Shown here: piece by piece, positions 8,194 through 17,904 of the stretch | Layout of the letters: the number at the start of each line of letters is the position of its first letter | Numbering within the stretch: position 1 is the first letter of the stretch | From: G013214665 sp964649815 | GTDB lineage: Bacteria; Pseudomonadota; Alphaproteobacteria; Rhodobacterales; Rhodobacteraceae | Direction of reading: 5' to 3' | NCBI GenBank assembly: GCA_964649815.1 | Contig: CAZYQC010000008.1 | Coordinates: 22,091 to 86,090 of the forward strand | Length of the DNA stretch: 64,000 nucleotides | Notes under the pieces: generated by a model | The model's database searches: none | Told to the model about the DNA's origin: nothing | The model's input: the letters and a program-made list of their open reading frames with translations, nothing else | Position numbers and translations under genes: made by a program

Positions 8194-11100
8194 ATGAGTG
8201 GGTTTGAATTTCTTATTGCGAATTCAGGAGGTGCTGAAATCTATTCAGCATTCACCACTGTTGTACAGGCGTCTCCAAGCGCGATCGCTGTACGCGCTGG
8301 CGCAACCTTGCGAACCTACGAACAGCTGCTGGCAGATGTGGAATGCTACGCAGCTCACCTCGCACCGAACCAATCAGGCAAAACCGTTTATGCCGCAGTG
8401 CTTGGCACGCGGTCTTACGAAACCGTATGCGCAATTTTGGCCTGTCTGCGCCAAGGGTACTGCGTTGTTCCGCTCGACCCCGGTTTCGCCCCGGAACACC
8501 TGGCCTATGTCGCGGCAAACGTGACGCTGTCACACGTCGTTGCGACAAGCGATAGCAAGGCCGCGCTGGATACGTTGGCGTCGACTGCCCCGACGTTGAA
8601 CGTGGCTGATGACATCGCAACAGCAGAGCCAACGAACCCGGCGCATGCTGCTGCCGGTGATGATCCGGCCTTTGTTCTCTACACATCGGGCACGACGGGT
8701 CAGCCAAAAGGCGTTGTCGTACCGCACCGCGCCGTGACGGCCCGCGTGGCTGGGTATGTCACGATGCCCGTCCGCCCAGATGACGTTGTATTGCACGCGT
8801 CGACCTTGGCATGCGACGGCGGCGTCTTTGAAATCTTTTTGCCGCTTTTGAACGGCGCATCGGTGGCCATAGTCGAAGGCGGCACCCCGTCGCTTTCCAA
8901 GATTGCCGCCACCATGTCGGACCATAATGTAACTGTGACCCCGTGGTACGCGGGCACATTTCATATGATGGTCGACGCCCATATTGATGCGTTCGAAACC
9001 GTTCGCCTGTGCCAAGCGGGTGGCGATGTCATGTCAGCCACGCACGCCCGCAAACTGTTAGACCGGTTCCCCAGCATCACCCTTGTCAATGGCTATGGCC
9101 CGACCGAGACATTCTACAACAGCACAAGCCATGTTGTAGGCAAAGACGACCTGACCGCTGGGGCCATTCCAATTGGCACGCCGCTTGCCGCTGATGCGAC
9201 GCATCTGCTGGACGCTGACCTCAACCCCGTTGAACCTGGCGCGCTGGGGCAATTGGCGATTGGCGGCGCGTGTGTCGCCCTTGGTTATTTGGGAAACAGC
9301 CATGCGACGGATCGCGCCTTTGTCGCAGACCCAAACATAGACGGTGCGTTCCTCTATCTGACGGGCGACACGGCGATTGAACGTCCAGACGGCGTTTTGG
9401 AGTTTCACGGTCGCGTGGATCGCCAGATCAAACTGAACGGGCGGCGGGTGGAAATCGACGGCGTCGAGGAAATCCTCCGCACCCAGGACAGTGTTCAGGA
9501 TGCTGCGGTCGTTTTGCACGATGAGGCCGGTCAGGCCAAAAGCCTTGTCGCGTTCATCGTTCCAGAGCCTGCACATCGCGACAGCGAGACACTTGTCGCT
9601 GACCTGCGCCAGGCCACCGGAGACGACCTGCACCGCGATGTGTTCCCGCGGCACGTCAAAATCTGTGATGCGTTTCCACTGACCAAAACCGGCAAAGTGG
9701 ATCGCAAGGCGCTGTTGGACTTGTGGATCGCAGACCAGAATGCGGACGCTCAGCCGAATATCAAGACGGGTGCGATTGGCCAGATTTGGCAAGACGTCAT
9801 CGGGTGCCGCGCGCCGCGCGACGGCGATACGTTCTTTGATCTGGGCGGAACCTCTCTCCAACTGATCGAAGCGCATTCCAAGATCGAAGACCTGCTTGGG
9901 TTCACCTTTGATATTGCGACGATGTTCGAGACAGCCCGCCTGGCCGATCTCACACAGCGCCTTTCAGATCTCAAAGCGGCGCGCCCCGGCAAATCGGTTG
10001 CTTCCACTTCGGCCACGGGCGCGCATGAGCCGATTGCCATTGTCGGCATGGCGGCGCGTTTGCCCGGCGTCGACAGCTTGGATGCCTTTTGGAACGTCAC
10101 GCGCGCGGGCGAGAGTGTTATCGATCATTTCGATCCCACGGATGCAGAAGATTCTTTCTCGCCAGCCGAACGCAGTGCAGACAATTACGTCCCTGCCAGG
10201 TCCATCATCGCAGACGCAGATGCCTTTGACCCGGAGTTCTTTGGCATGCGCAAGCGCGCGGCCGAGCTAACCGATCCACAGGCGCGGGTCTTTCTTGAGA
10301 CCACGCATGAAGCGTTGGAAAACGCGGCGATCGATCCCGAACGTACAACCGCGCGCATCGGTGTTTTTGCTGGCGCGTCTATGTCGACGTATCTTGCGCA
10401 CAACCTTCTGCCCGACCGCGCGGCCATAGAAGAGTTCACCTCGGGGTTTCAGCTGGACTATGGCCTGTTGCCGGGCAATACGGGCGACGGCATCGCGACG
10501 CATGTTGCCTATGCATTGGGCCTGAAAGGTCCGGCGATTGCGATCAACACGGCCTGTTCGACGTCTCTGACGGCCATCGCAATGGCCTGCCAGAGTCTGC
10601 GCGCAGGCGCCGCGGACGTGGCTATCGCCGGCGGTGTTTCGATCACCTTCCCGCAGAAACGCGGCTACTTTTATCAAGAGGGCGGCATGGCATCCCCGGA
10701 CGGACGGTGCCGTCCCTTTGATGCGGATGCGGCTGGAACGGTTTTTGGGCACGGCGCGGGCGCGGTTGTTCTGAAACCTTTGTCCCAAGCCCAAGCGGAT
10801 GGCGATTTCGTCCACGCGGTCATTCATGGCGTGGCCCTCAACAACGATGGCGCAGACAAGATGTCCTACACCGCGCCATCTGTCGAAGGTCAGGCCAATG
10901 TGATCCGCGACGCGCTTGCGGATGCGCAGATTTCATCAGCCGAGGTTGGCTATGTCGAATGCCACGGAACCGCGACACCACTGGGCGACGTGATCGAGGC
11001 CGCAGGTCTAAAGGCGGCCTTTGGGGATCAAGGCGAAGCGTGCTGGCTGGGCAGTGCGAAAGCGAACTTAGGTCATCTGGATGCGGCCGCCGGTGTCGTT

Positions 11101-14100
11101 GGTGTGATCAAGACGGCTCTTGCTCTGACCCACCGCGAAATCCCGCCTATCGCGCATTTCAAATCGTTGAACCCACGCATTTCCTTTGAAGGCACAACGT
11201 TTCAGGTTCCCACCCAAAGCGTAACGTGGAACGAGGGCATCGGCTCCTTTGCTGGCGTTAGCTCATTTGGGGTTGGCGGCACGAACGCGCACGCTGTTTT
11301 GGGCCCTGCGCCGCAGCGCGCGGATGTCATCAGCGCCATCGATCACAAACCGCTGTACCTGCCGTTGTCAGCCAAGTCGCCTGAGGCTCTTGTTCAGTTG
11401 GCGCAAGATCTGGCGACCGACCTTTCGTCGCGTCGCGCTGACGAGTTGCCCGATGTCGCACATACGTTGCAGCACGGGCGCCGCGTTTTTGACCATCGTG
11501 CATGTGTCGCCGCCGAGGATACGACCGCGGCAATCGCGTCTCTGAGGGCTTTGGAGAAATCTGCAAGCGCGACTGAGGACGAGGCACCAGACCTTGTTTT
11601 CATGTTCCCCGGGCAAGGTGCGCAATATCCTGGCATGGGAAGCGGTCTTTATGAGGCCGATGCCGAATATCGCACGTGGATAGACGCAGGCGCAGAGCGT
11701 CTAGAACCAATCCTGGGCCAGGACCTAAGACCTTTGATCCTGGGCCAAAACCTTGACGCTGACCAAAGCGCCAAAGCTTTGCGCGAAACCTGGATCACGC
11801 AACCAGCGCTCTTTCTGACCGAAGTCGCCCTCGCCAAAAGCTTTATTGCCAAAGGCATCGTTCCTGCGCGCCTGATTGGCCATTCGGTTGGGGAATTTTC
11901 CGCCGCAGTAATCGCCGGCGTAATGCCATTCGAAGACGCGCTGCGCCTGATCGCTTTGCGGGGGCGCGCCATGATGGATCAGCCTTCGGGCGCGATGCTC
12001 GCCGTTCGTGCCTCAGTAGATGAGCTGCGCCCGCACTTGCCAGAGACGCTGGATCTCGCCGCGCAAAATGCGCCAAAGATGCAAGTTGTTGCAGGCGCCC
12101 ATGATGACATCGAGGCGTTTGCCCGTGTTCTTGAAGAACAGGGCATCGCCGCGCAACATTTGCATACCTCGCACGCCTTTCATTCCCGCATGATGGACCC
12201 GGTGCGCGCGTCGCTGTTCGAAGCCGCGTCCAGCATGCAACTCAGCGCGCCGCGCCTGCCAATCTATTCCACCGTCACCGGTGTCGAACTGGATGCGCGC
12301 ACAGCCGTCGACCCAAACTACTGGGCGGATCAGGCGCGTGCTTGCGTGAACTTTCAAGCGGCCATCTCAGCCGCAACAGAAACAAAACCTGCTGCACTCT
12401 TGGAGATTGGTCCTGGCCGCACGCTGTCGACCTTCGCCGCACAGGTTTTGCCCCGTAGCAGCCATCGAGGCATTTTTCACTCGCTGCCGGATCATGCCCG
12501 ATCGGTTCCCGATGTTAACTCGGTGGCTGCTACGATCTCTAACCTTTGGTGCATCGGATACCCGATTGATTGGTCTTTGCAGGGCCAGCCTGAGGGCCGC
12601 AAAACACCATTGCCGACCTACCCGTTTCAAAGGGTGCGGTGCTGGGTGGAGCCACCGAACAGCACATCCCCCTCGATTTCGCCAAACGCATCGACACAGG
12701 AGACCATCGCCGTGTCAGAACAATCAGCAACACCCGCATCTCGTGAAGCTATTCTGCTCCCCAAAATCGCAGAGCTTTTGAGCGACCTGTCAGGAGAGAC
12801 AATCTCGGTCAGTGACGCAGAGGCGTCCTTTCTTGAGTTCGGTTTTGACTCGCTCTTCCTCGGGCAAGTCAGCCAGGCCATCGGACGCACGTTTGGTGTA
12901 ACAATCGCTTTCCGCCGATTGCTGAGCGATATTTCTACGATGAATGCTCTGGCCGCGCATCTCGCAGCCGAGATGCCACAGGATGCGTCTGTGTTTGCAA
13001 CTCAGGTGGCCGAGCCAGAGGCCCCCGCCCCTGCGGCGCCGATGCCGCAAACCGCCGCGGCCCCGTCGAACGTTCTGCCACTGCCAACAATGCCAACGGT
13101 GGCACCGGCCCCATTGGCAAACGCGGGGCTAGAAGGCGTTTTGCAGGCGCAACTGCAAACGATGCAGGCGGTCTTTGCGCAACAATTGCAAAGTGTTTCC
13201 GGTCAGGTGGCCGTGGCGCTTGTGACACCCGAACGTCAGCCCGCCCCTGCCCCAACCGAGACACCAAAGCCCGTTCAGGAAAGCAAACTTGCCGAGGCCC
13301 CAAAAGCGATCAAGTTTGGACGCGGTCCAGCGGTCAGTGCGAGCTTTTTCACTGATCTGCAGAAACAGCTGATCGACGATTTGGCGGATGCGTATTCCGA
13401 CAAGTTTGCAAAATCCAAGGCACATACCCAGGCTCATCGTGGCGTTCACGCAGATCCGAGGACCGTTTCAGGGTTTTCACAAGACTGGAAAGAGCTTGTG
13501 TTTCCTGTGGTCAGTGAAACGTCGAAAGGCGCTTACATCAACGACATCGACGGCAACGCGCTTGTCGATTTGGTGAACGGGTTCGGGCAAACCGCATTTG
13601 GGCATTCGCCTGAATTTGTCACCGAAGCGATGCAAAAGCAGATGGAGCGCGGCTTTCCCATCGGACCACAATCCGACATGGCCGGTCCCATCGCGCAAAA
13701 GTTTGCAGACTTTGTGGATCATGAGCGTGTGACGTTCTGCAACACAGGGTCCGAGGCTGTCATGGCGGCGATGCGCATCGCACGCGCCGCAACGGGCCGC
13801 GACATCATCGTGACCTTTGACAAAGACTATCACGGACAGTTTGACGAAGTTCTGGTCAAGGGCCGCCCAAACGGAAAGGCCGGCGCTGGCCTTCCTATTG
13901 CGCCAGGCATACCGCGCTCTTCGGTCAGCAACATGGTTGTCTTGCCGTACGGCGACGACAGCGCGTTGGAGTGGTTGCGTGACAACGCAGACACCGTTGC
14001 CGCAGTCATCGTTGAGCCGGTGCAAAGCCGTCATCCAACACTGCGCCCACAAGACTTCGTGCGCTCTTTGCGTGACATCACCCAAGCCACGGGCAGCGCC

Positions 14101-17100
14101 TTGGTCATTGACGAAGTGGTCACCGGTTTCCGTGTTGGTCCGCAAGGTATGCAGGGCGTCTGGGGTATCAAAGGCGACATGGCCACCTATGGCAAAGTCG
14201 TCGGGGGTGGCATGCCCATCGGCGTTCTGGCGGGTTCGGCGAAATTCATGGACACGCTTGATGGCGGGCAATGGCAGTTTGGCGACAAATCCTGCCCCGA
14301 AACAATTCCAACGTTCTTCGCGGGTACTTTCGTGCGGCATCCGCTGGTCCTGGCCGCTGTTGATGCGACGCTTGATCATATGGCTGGCGCAGGATCAAAC
14401 CTGTGGGAAGACACGGCCACACGCACCGAAGCGCTTGTCGCGCAGATGCGAGATGCCCTGTCCGCACGCGGCATGCCGGACATCATCGAAAACTACTCTA
14501 GCTGGTTTGTTCTTAAAGCCAGCGAACATGATACTTTCGCGGCGATGCTCTATCCCCTGATGCGTCTGCAGGGCGTGCACGTCATGGACGGTTTCTGCAG
14601 CTTCCTCACAACGGAACATGGCGAGGTCGAATGCAATGCCGTTCTAAGCGCATTCGAGAACGCATTGGACGTTCTGCTGGCCACCGGCGTTTTTGGCATG
14701 GCTCCTGCCGGCGACGCATCGGTTGCTGCCTTGGCCTCGGACGACGCCGTTTCGAGCCTGATCCCGCTTACCGAAAGCCAAATGGAAATTTGGCTGCGCC
14801 ATCAACTTGGCGGCGACGCTGCTGCTGCGTTCAATGAAAGTGTTTCGCTGACCCTGAACGGGTCTTTGAATGTGTCCGCATTGGAAGACGCCTGCGCGGC
14901 ACTCGTCAAACGTCATGACGCTTTGCGCGCCCGGTTTGCGAAGGATGGATCAGGCTTTGAAGTTCAGGACGCGCCTGCCGCGATCGTGGAGCATGTCGAT
15001 GTTTCGCTCGAGGCAGATCCTGCCGCAGCGCTTGAAAGCTTTGTTGCGGGCGACACGGCAAAACCCATCGCTTTGACCGAAGGTTTGCCGCTTCGGCTGA
15101 CCCTCGTGAAGTCAGGCGCGGATCAGCATGTTTTGGTCCTGACCGCGCATCACATCGTTGCTGATGGCTGGTCCTTTGGCGTTTTGCTGGATGATTTGAT
15201 AGCGCTTTATAACGCGGCGACCAAGGGGCAATCTGCGGCCCTCGTCCCGGCACCTTCTTTCGCCAGATACGCAAAGACCAAAGTGATCGACCAAGCCGCG
15301 GAGCAAAAAGCGCTCGACTATTGGGTCGAAGAATTCAAGAACCCTGCCGACGTGCCAGATCTGCCGCTCGATCGGCCTCGCCCAGAACAAAAGAGCTATT
15401 CCGGCGACACGTTGGTGCACCGCATGGCGCCTGGCTTGCTAGAGACGTTGAAAAAGTCCGGCGGGAAACAAGGCTGTACGCTGTTCGTGAGCACTTATGC
15501 AGCGACGCAAATGTTCCTGAGCCAACTCAGCACCTCGCGCAACATCGTGCTTGGCGTTCCTTATGCGGCGCAACAAGAGCTCGCCAATACCGAGATGGTT
15601 GGCCACTGCGTTCAGTTCTTGCCGATTCAAGCCGAGATCGCCCAAGACGCAACCGTAGCAGAGCATTTGCAGCATGCGCGGGACAAGGTGATGTCCGCCT
15701 TCGATCACGCAGGCACCACGTTCGGATCGATCGTTCAGGCGCTTAGACCTCAGACGCCATTCAACCGCCTGCCACTGACCGAAGTCGAATTTAATCTCGA
15801 AACGCGCGCCTCGGCTTATGGTTTCGATGGCTTGCAAACTCAGGTGTCCAGCAATGCCAAAAAGGCGGTGAACTTTGACTTGTTCTTTAACCTCGCCGAA
15901 ACGCCCGAGGGTCTGATCCTCGAGCTGCATTACAACACCAGCCTGTTTGATCGCAGCACAGTGGCGGCCTGGGCGGAAGCCTATGAACACACGTTGTCCA
16001 CGATGTTTGACGACGCCCAGCGCCGTGTTTGCGATGTAAACATCTGGCCAAATCCGCCGACCGCGGCAACGGTTGAAGCGGCGGCATATGATCGGGACGC
16101 AACTCTTTGGGATGCGCTGGCGCCTCAATTTGCAGCCAATGCCGAAAAGGTCGCACTTGCGGACCACCAGACGGCTTTGACGTTCCAGCAATTGAATGAC
16201 GATATATCGGCGCTGGCTGCGCATATTCAAAAGCAATGTCGGGCGCCAAAATCGCGGATCGCCGTTTGCGTGCCGCGCGGCGTGTCGATGGCGACTGCCA
16301 TGCTCGCCGTTTCGCGCGCTGGCCATACGTACATTCCACTTGACCCCAATCAACCCGCCGCCCGTTTGGCGGATATTGTGAAAACCGCGAAAGCCAGCGC
16401 GGTTCTGGTCACAGACATTGCGGACGCTGCCTTTGCAAAAGAAACGCCCGCAATTGTCATGCAGGACGCAACCGCAGGTGCCGCGCCAGACCCTGTCATG
16501 GTCTCGTCCGAAGAGGCGGCCTATGTCATCTTCACCTCAGGCTCGACCGGCACGCCAAAGGGTGTCGAGATCTCACACCGATCGCTTGTTAACTTCCTTA
16601 CGTCTATGGCACAGGCGCCGGGTCTGACACGTGACGATCGTCTGCTTGCTGTAACCACAGCTATGTTCGACATCGCAATCTTGGAGATGTTTTTGCCGCT
16701 CTTCGTGGGCGCGACGGTCGAGATTGCGCGTACCGAAGATGTGGTCGACACGTTCAAGCTGACCAAGCGACTGCAAAAGGGTGATGTGACCTGCATGCAA
16801 GCAACGCCAACCCTGTGGGACATGGTCCTGTCCACAGGCTATGTGCCGTCCCAAGGGTTCAAAGCGCTGTGCGGTGGAGAACCTTTGGCATCGGACCTTG
16901 CCGCAAAGATAATCGGCAGCGGCGCAGAGCTGTGGAACATGTACGGCCCGACAGAGACAACAATCTGGTCGTCCATCAAGCGGATCGATGATGCAAACGC
17001 CATCACCGTTGGTGCGCCAATTGCGAATACAGAAATGGTGATCCTCAGCGACGCTGGCGCGGTAATGCCAACGGGCCAGATGGGAGAGCTGAACATTGGC

Positions 17101-17904
17101 GGCGACGGACTTGCGCTTGGCTATCTGGATCGCCCGGATCTGACAGATGCGGCGTTCCGCACCGTACAAATCAACGGCCAACCGCGTCGCTTGTACAAGA
17201 CCGGCGATCTGGCACGACAGCTTCCGAATGGAGAGGTCGAGGTTCTGGGTCGGATCGACACGCAGGTCAAACTCCGGGGATACCGGATCGAATTGGGCGA
17301 GATCGAAACCAACTTGCGCGCCTTGGCCGAGATCGAAAAAGCGGCCGTTGATCTGCGCGAAAGCGCATCAGGCGACAAGGCGCTTGTCGGCTACATTGTT
17401 CCAGCACAAGGTGCAGAAGTCAGGACAACAAGCATCGCCCAAAAACTGTCCGAAACGCTGCCTGACTACATGGTCCCGCGCGCGTGGGTGACCTTGGAGG
17501 CGTTGCCGCAAACCGCGAACGGCAAGTTGGACAGAAAAGCACTGCCTGCGCCTGCGGCTGCTGGAACAGTGACGCGTTTACGCGATCACGTGGCACCTGC
17601 GTCGAAGACGGAAATTCGCATCGCTGACATCTGGAAAGACGTGCTTTGCCAGCAAGACATCGGCATCACCGACACGATCTTTGCGTTGGGCGCGGACTCG
17701 CTTTCCATATTCCGTATCGCCGCGCGGATGATCGATGAGGGCCTCGACCTAGAGGCGCGCCACGTCATCGCGCATCCGACCATTCAAGAACTGGCGGCCT
17801 TTCACGATGCCAAGGGCGACGATCCAAAAACAACGCAACGTCCATCGCTAAGCGCGTTTCGTGGTGGCGCGCGGCGCGGCCTGCGTACGGGAAGACAATC
17901 GTGA
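8194..17904 (+). CDS. Hybrid NRPS/PKS megasynthase: A-PCP-KS-AT-ACP-AMT-C-A-PCP
   Basis: Assembly-line enzyme of 3236 residues. Domains by approximate residue: A1 15-510 (YTSGTTGQPKG about 164, TGKVDRKAL about 500); PCP1 with carrier Ser 554 in LGGTSLQ; KS 610-1035 with Cys788, His924, His961; AT 1135-1450 with Ser1231 in GHSVGE and HAFHS (His1330), the malonyl-type motif; ACP with Ser1553 in FGFDSLF; Pro/Ala-rich linker; class III aminotransferase 1700-2175 with Lys2001 as PLP residue; C 2195-2620 with intact HHIVADG (His2320); A2 2640-3140; PCP2 with Ser3169 in LGADSLS. No KR, DH, ER, MT or E domain. A2 code reads about D-I-L-Q-L-G-M-I-W-K, close to the glycine code; A1 reads about D-G-F-P-Q-G-G-Y-N-K, unassigned. 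The KS-AT-ACP-AMT order resembles iturin-group synthases, but an A-PCP loader replaces the acyl ligase. ATG 8194 follows AGGAG by 13 bases; GTG 8164 is a poorer alternative. Stop overlaps the next start (GTGA). Confidence 0.93.
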   Translation: MSGFEFLIANSGGAEIYSAFTTVVQASPSAIAVRAGATLRTYEQLLADVECYAAHLAPNQSGKTVYAAVLGTRSYETVCAILACLRQGYCVVPLDPGFAPEHLAYVAANVTLSHVVATSDSKAALDTLASTAPTLNVADDIATAEPTNPAHAAAGDDPAFVLYTSGTTGQPKGVVVPHRAVTARVAGYVTMPVRPDDVVLHASTLACDGGVFEIFLPLLNGASVAIVEGGTPSLSKIAATMSDHNVTVTPWYAGTFHMMVDAHIDAFETVRLCQAGGDVMSATHARKLLDRFPSITLVNGYGPTETFYNSTSHVVGKDDLTAGAIPIGTPLAADATHLLDADLNPVEPGALGQLAIGGACVALGYLGNSHATDRAFVADPNIDGAFLYLTGDTAIERPDGVLEFHGRVDRQIKLNGRRVEIDGVEEILRTQDSVQDAAVVLHDEAGQAKSLVAFIVPEPAHRDSETLVADLRQATGDDLHRDVFPRHVKICDAFPLTKTGKVDRKALLDLWIADQNADAQPNIKTGAIGQIWQDVIGCRAPRDGDTFFDLGGTSLQLIEAHSKIEDLLGFTFDIATMFETARLADLTQRLSDLKAARPGKSVASTSATGAHEPIAIVGMAARLPGVDSLDAFWNVTRAGESVIDHFDPTDAEDSFSPAERSADNYVPARSIIADADAFDPEFFGMRKRAAELTDPQARVFLETTHEALENAAIDPERTTARIGVFAGASMSTYLAHNLLPDRAAIEEFTSGFQLDYGLLPGNTGDGIATHVAYALGLKGPAIAINTACSTSLTAIAMACQSLRAGAADVAIAGGVSITFPQKRGYFYQEGGMASPDGRCRPFDADAAGTVFGHGAGAVVLKPLSQAQADGDFVHAVIHGVALNNDGADKMSYTAPSVEGQANVIRDALADAQISSAEVGYVECHGTATPLGDVIEAAGLKAAFGDQGEACWLGSAKANLGHLDAAAGVVGVIKTALALTHREIPPIAHFKSLNPRISFEGTTFQVPTQSVTWNEGIGSFAGVSSFGVGGTNAHAVLGPAPQRADVISAIDHKPLYLPLSAKSPEALVQLAQDLATDLSSRRADELPDVAHTLQHGRRVFDHRACVAAEDTTAAIASLRALEKSASATEDEAPDLVFMFPGQGAQYPGMGSGLYEADAEYRTWIDAGAERLEPILGQDLRPLILGQNLDADQSAKALRETWITQPALFLTEVALAKSFIAKGIVPARLIGHSVGEFSAAVIAGVMPFEDALRLIALRGRAMMDQPSGAMLAVRASVDELRPHLPETLDLAAQNAPKMQVVAGAHDDIEAFARVLEEQGIAAQHLHTSHAFHSRMMDPVRASLFEAASSMQLSAPRLPIYSTVTGVELDARTAVDPNYWADQARACVNFQAAISAATETKPAALLEIGPGRTLSTFAAQVLPRSSHRGIFHSLPDHARSVPDVNSVAATISNLWCIGYPIDWSLQGQPEGRKTPLPTYPFQRVRCWVEPPNSTSPSISPNASTQETIAVSEQSATPASREAILLPKIAELLSDLSGETISVSDAEASFLEFGFDSLFLGQVSQAIGRTFGVTIAFRRLLSDISTMNALAAHLAAEMPQDASVFATQVAEPEAPAPAAPMPQTAAAPSNVLPLPTMPTVAPAPLANAGLEGVLQAQLQTMQAVFAQQLQSVSGQVAVALVTPERQPAPAPTETPKPVQESKLAEAPKAIKFGRGPAVSASFFTDLQKQLIDDLADAYSDKFAKSKAHTQAHRGVHADPRTVSGFSQDWKELVFPVVSETSKGAYINDIDGNALVDLVNGFGQTAFGHSPEFVTEAMQKQMERGFPIGPQSDMAGPIAQKFADFVDHERVTFCNTGSEAVMAAMRIARAATGRDIIVTFDKDYHGQFDEVLVKGRPNGKAGAGLPIAPGIPRSSVSNMVVLPYGDDSALEWLRDNADTVAAVIVEPVQSRHPTLRPQDFVRSLRDITQATGSALVIDEVVTGFRVGPQGMQGVWGIKGDMATYGKVVGGGMPIGVLAGSAKFMDTLDGGQWQFGDKSCPETIPTFFAGTFVRHPLVLAAVDATLDHMAGAGSNLWEDTATRTEALVAQMRDALSARGMPDIIENYSSWFVLKASEHDTFAAMLYPLMRLQGVHVMDGFCSFLTTEHGEVECNAVLSAFENALDVLLATGVFGMAPAGDASVAALASDDAVSSLIPLTESQMEIWLRHQLGGDAAAAFNESVSLTLNGSLNVSALEDACAALVKRHDALRARFAKDGSGFEVQDAPAAIVEHVDVSLEADPAAALESFVAGDTAKPIALTEGLPLRLTLVKSGADQHVLVLTAHHIVADGWSFGVLLDDLIALYNAATKGQSAALVPAPSFARYAKTKVIDQAAEQKALDYWVEEFKNPADVPDLPLDRPRPEQKSYSGDTLVHRMAPGLLETLKKSGGKQGCTLFVSTYAATQMFLSQLSTSRNIVLGVPYAAQQELANTEMVGHCVQFLPIQAEIAQDATVAEHLQHARDKVMSAFDHAGTTFGSIVQALRPQTPFNRLPLTEVEFNLETRASAYGFDGLQTQVSSNAKKAVNFDLFFNLAETPEGLILELHYNTSLFDRSTVAAWAEAYEHTLSTMFDDAQRRVCDVNIWPNPPTAATVEAAAYDRDATLWDALAPQFAANAEKVALADHQTALTFQQLNDDISALAAHIQKQCRAPKSRIAVCVPRGVSMATAMLAVSRAGHTYIPLDPNQPAARLADIVKTAKASAVLVTDIADAAFAKETPAIVMQDATAGAAPDPVMVSSEEAAYVIFTSGSTGTPKGVEISHRSLVNFLTSMAQAPGLTRDDRLLAVTTAMFDIAILEMFLPLFVGATVEIARTEDVVDTFKLTKRLQKGDVTCMQATPTLWDMVLSTGYVPSQGFKALCGGEPLASDLAAKIIGSGAELWNMYGPTETTIWSSIKRIDDANAITVGAPIANTEMVILSDAGAVMPTGQMGELNIGGDGLALGYLDRPDLTDAAFRTVQINGQPRRLYKTGDLARQLPNGEVEVLGRIDTQVKLRGYRIELGEIETNLRALAEIEKAAVDLRESASGDKALVGYIVPAQGAEVRTTSIAQKLSETLPDYMVPRAWVTLEALPQTANGKLDRKALPAPAAAGTVTRLRDHVAPASKTEIRIADIWKDVLCQQDIGITDTIFALGADSLSIFRIAARMIDEGLDLEARHVIAHPTIQELAAFHDAKGDDPKTTQRPSLSAFRGGARRGLRTGRQS

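Noticed and set aside
9058..16353. Several 270-300-codon minus-strand frames inside the megasynthase (for example 9058-9876, 13477-14379, 15439-16353)
   Set aside because: All are antisense to intact catalytic domains and have no ribosome site or domain of their own.
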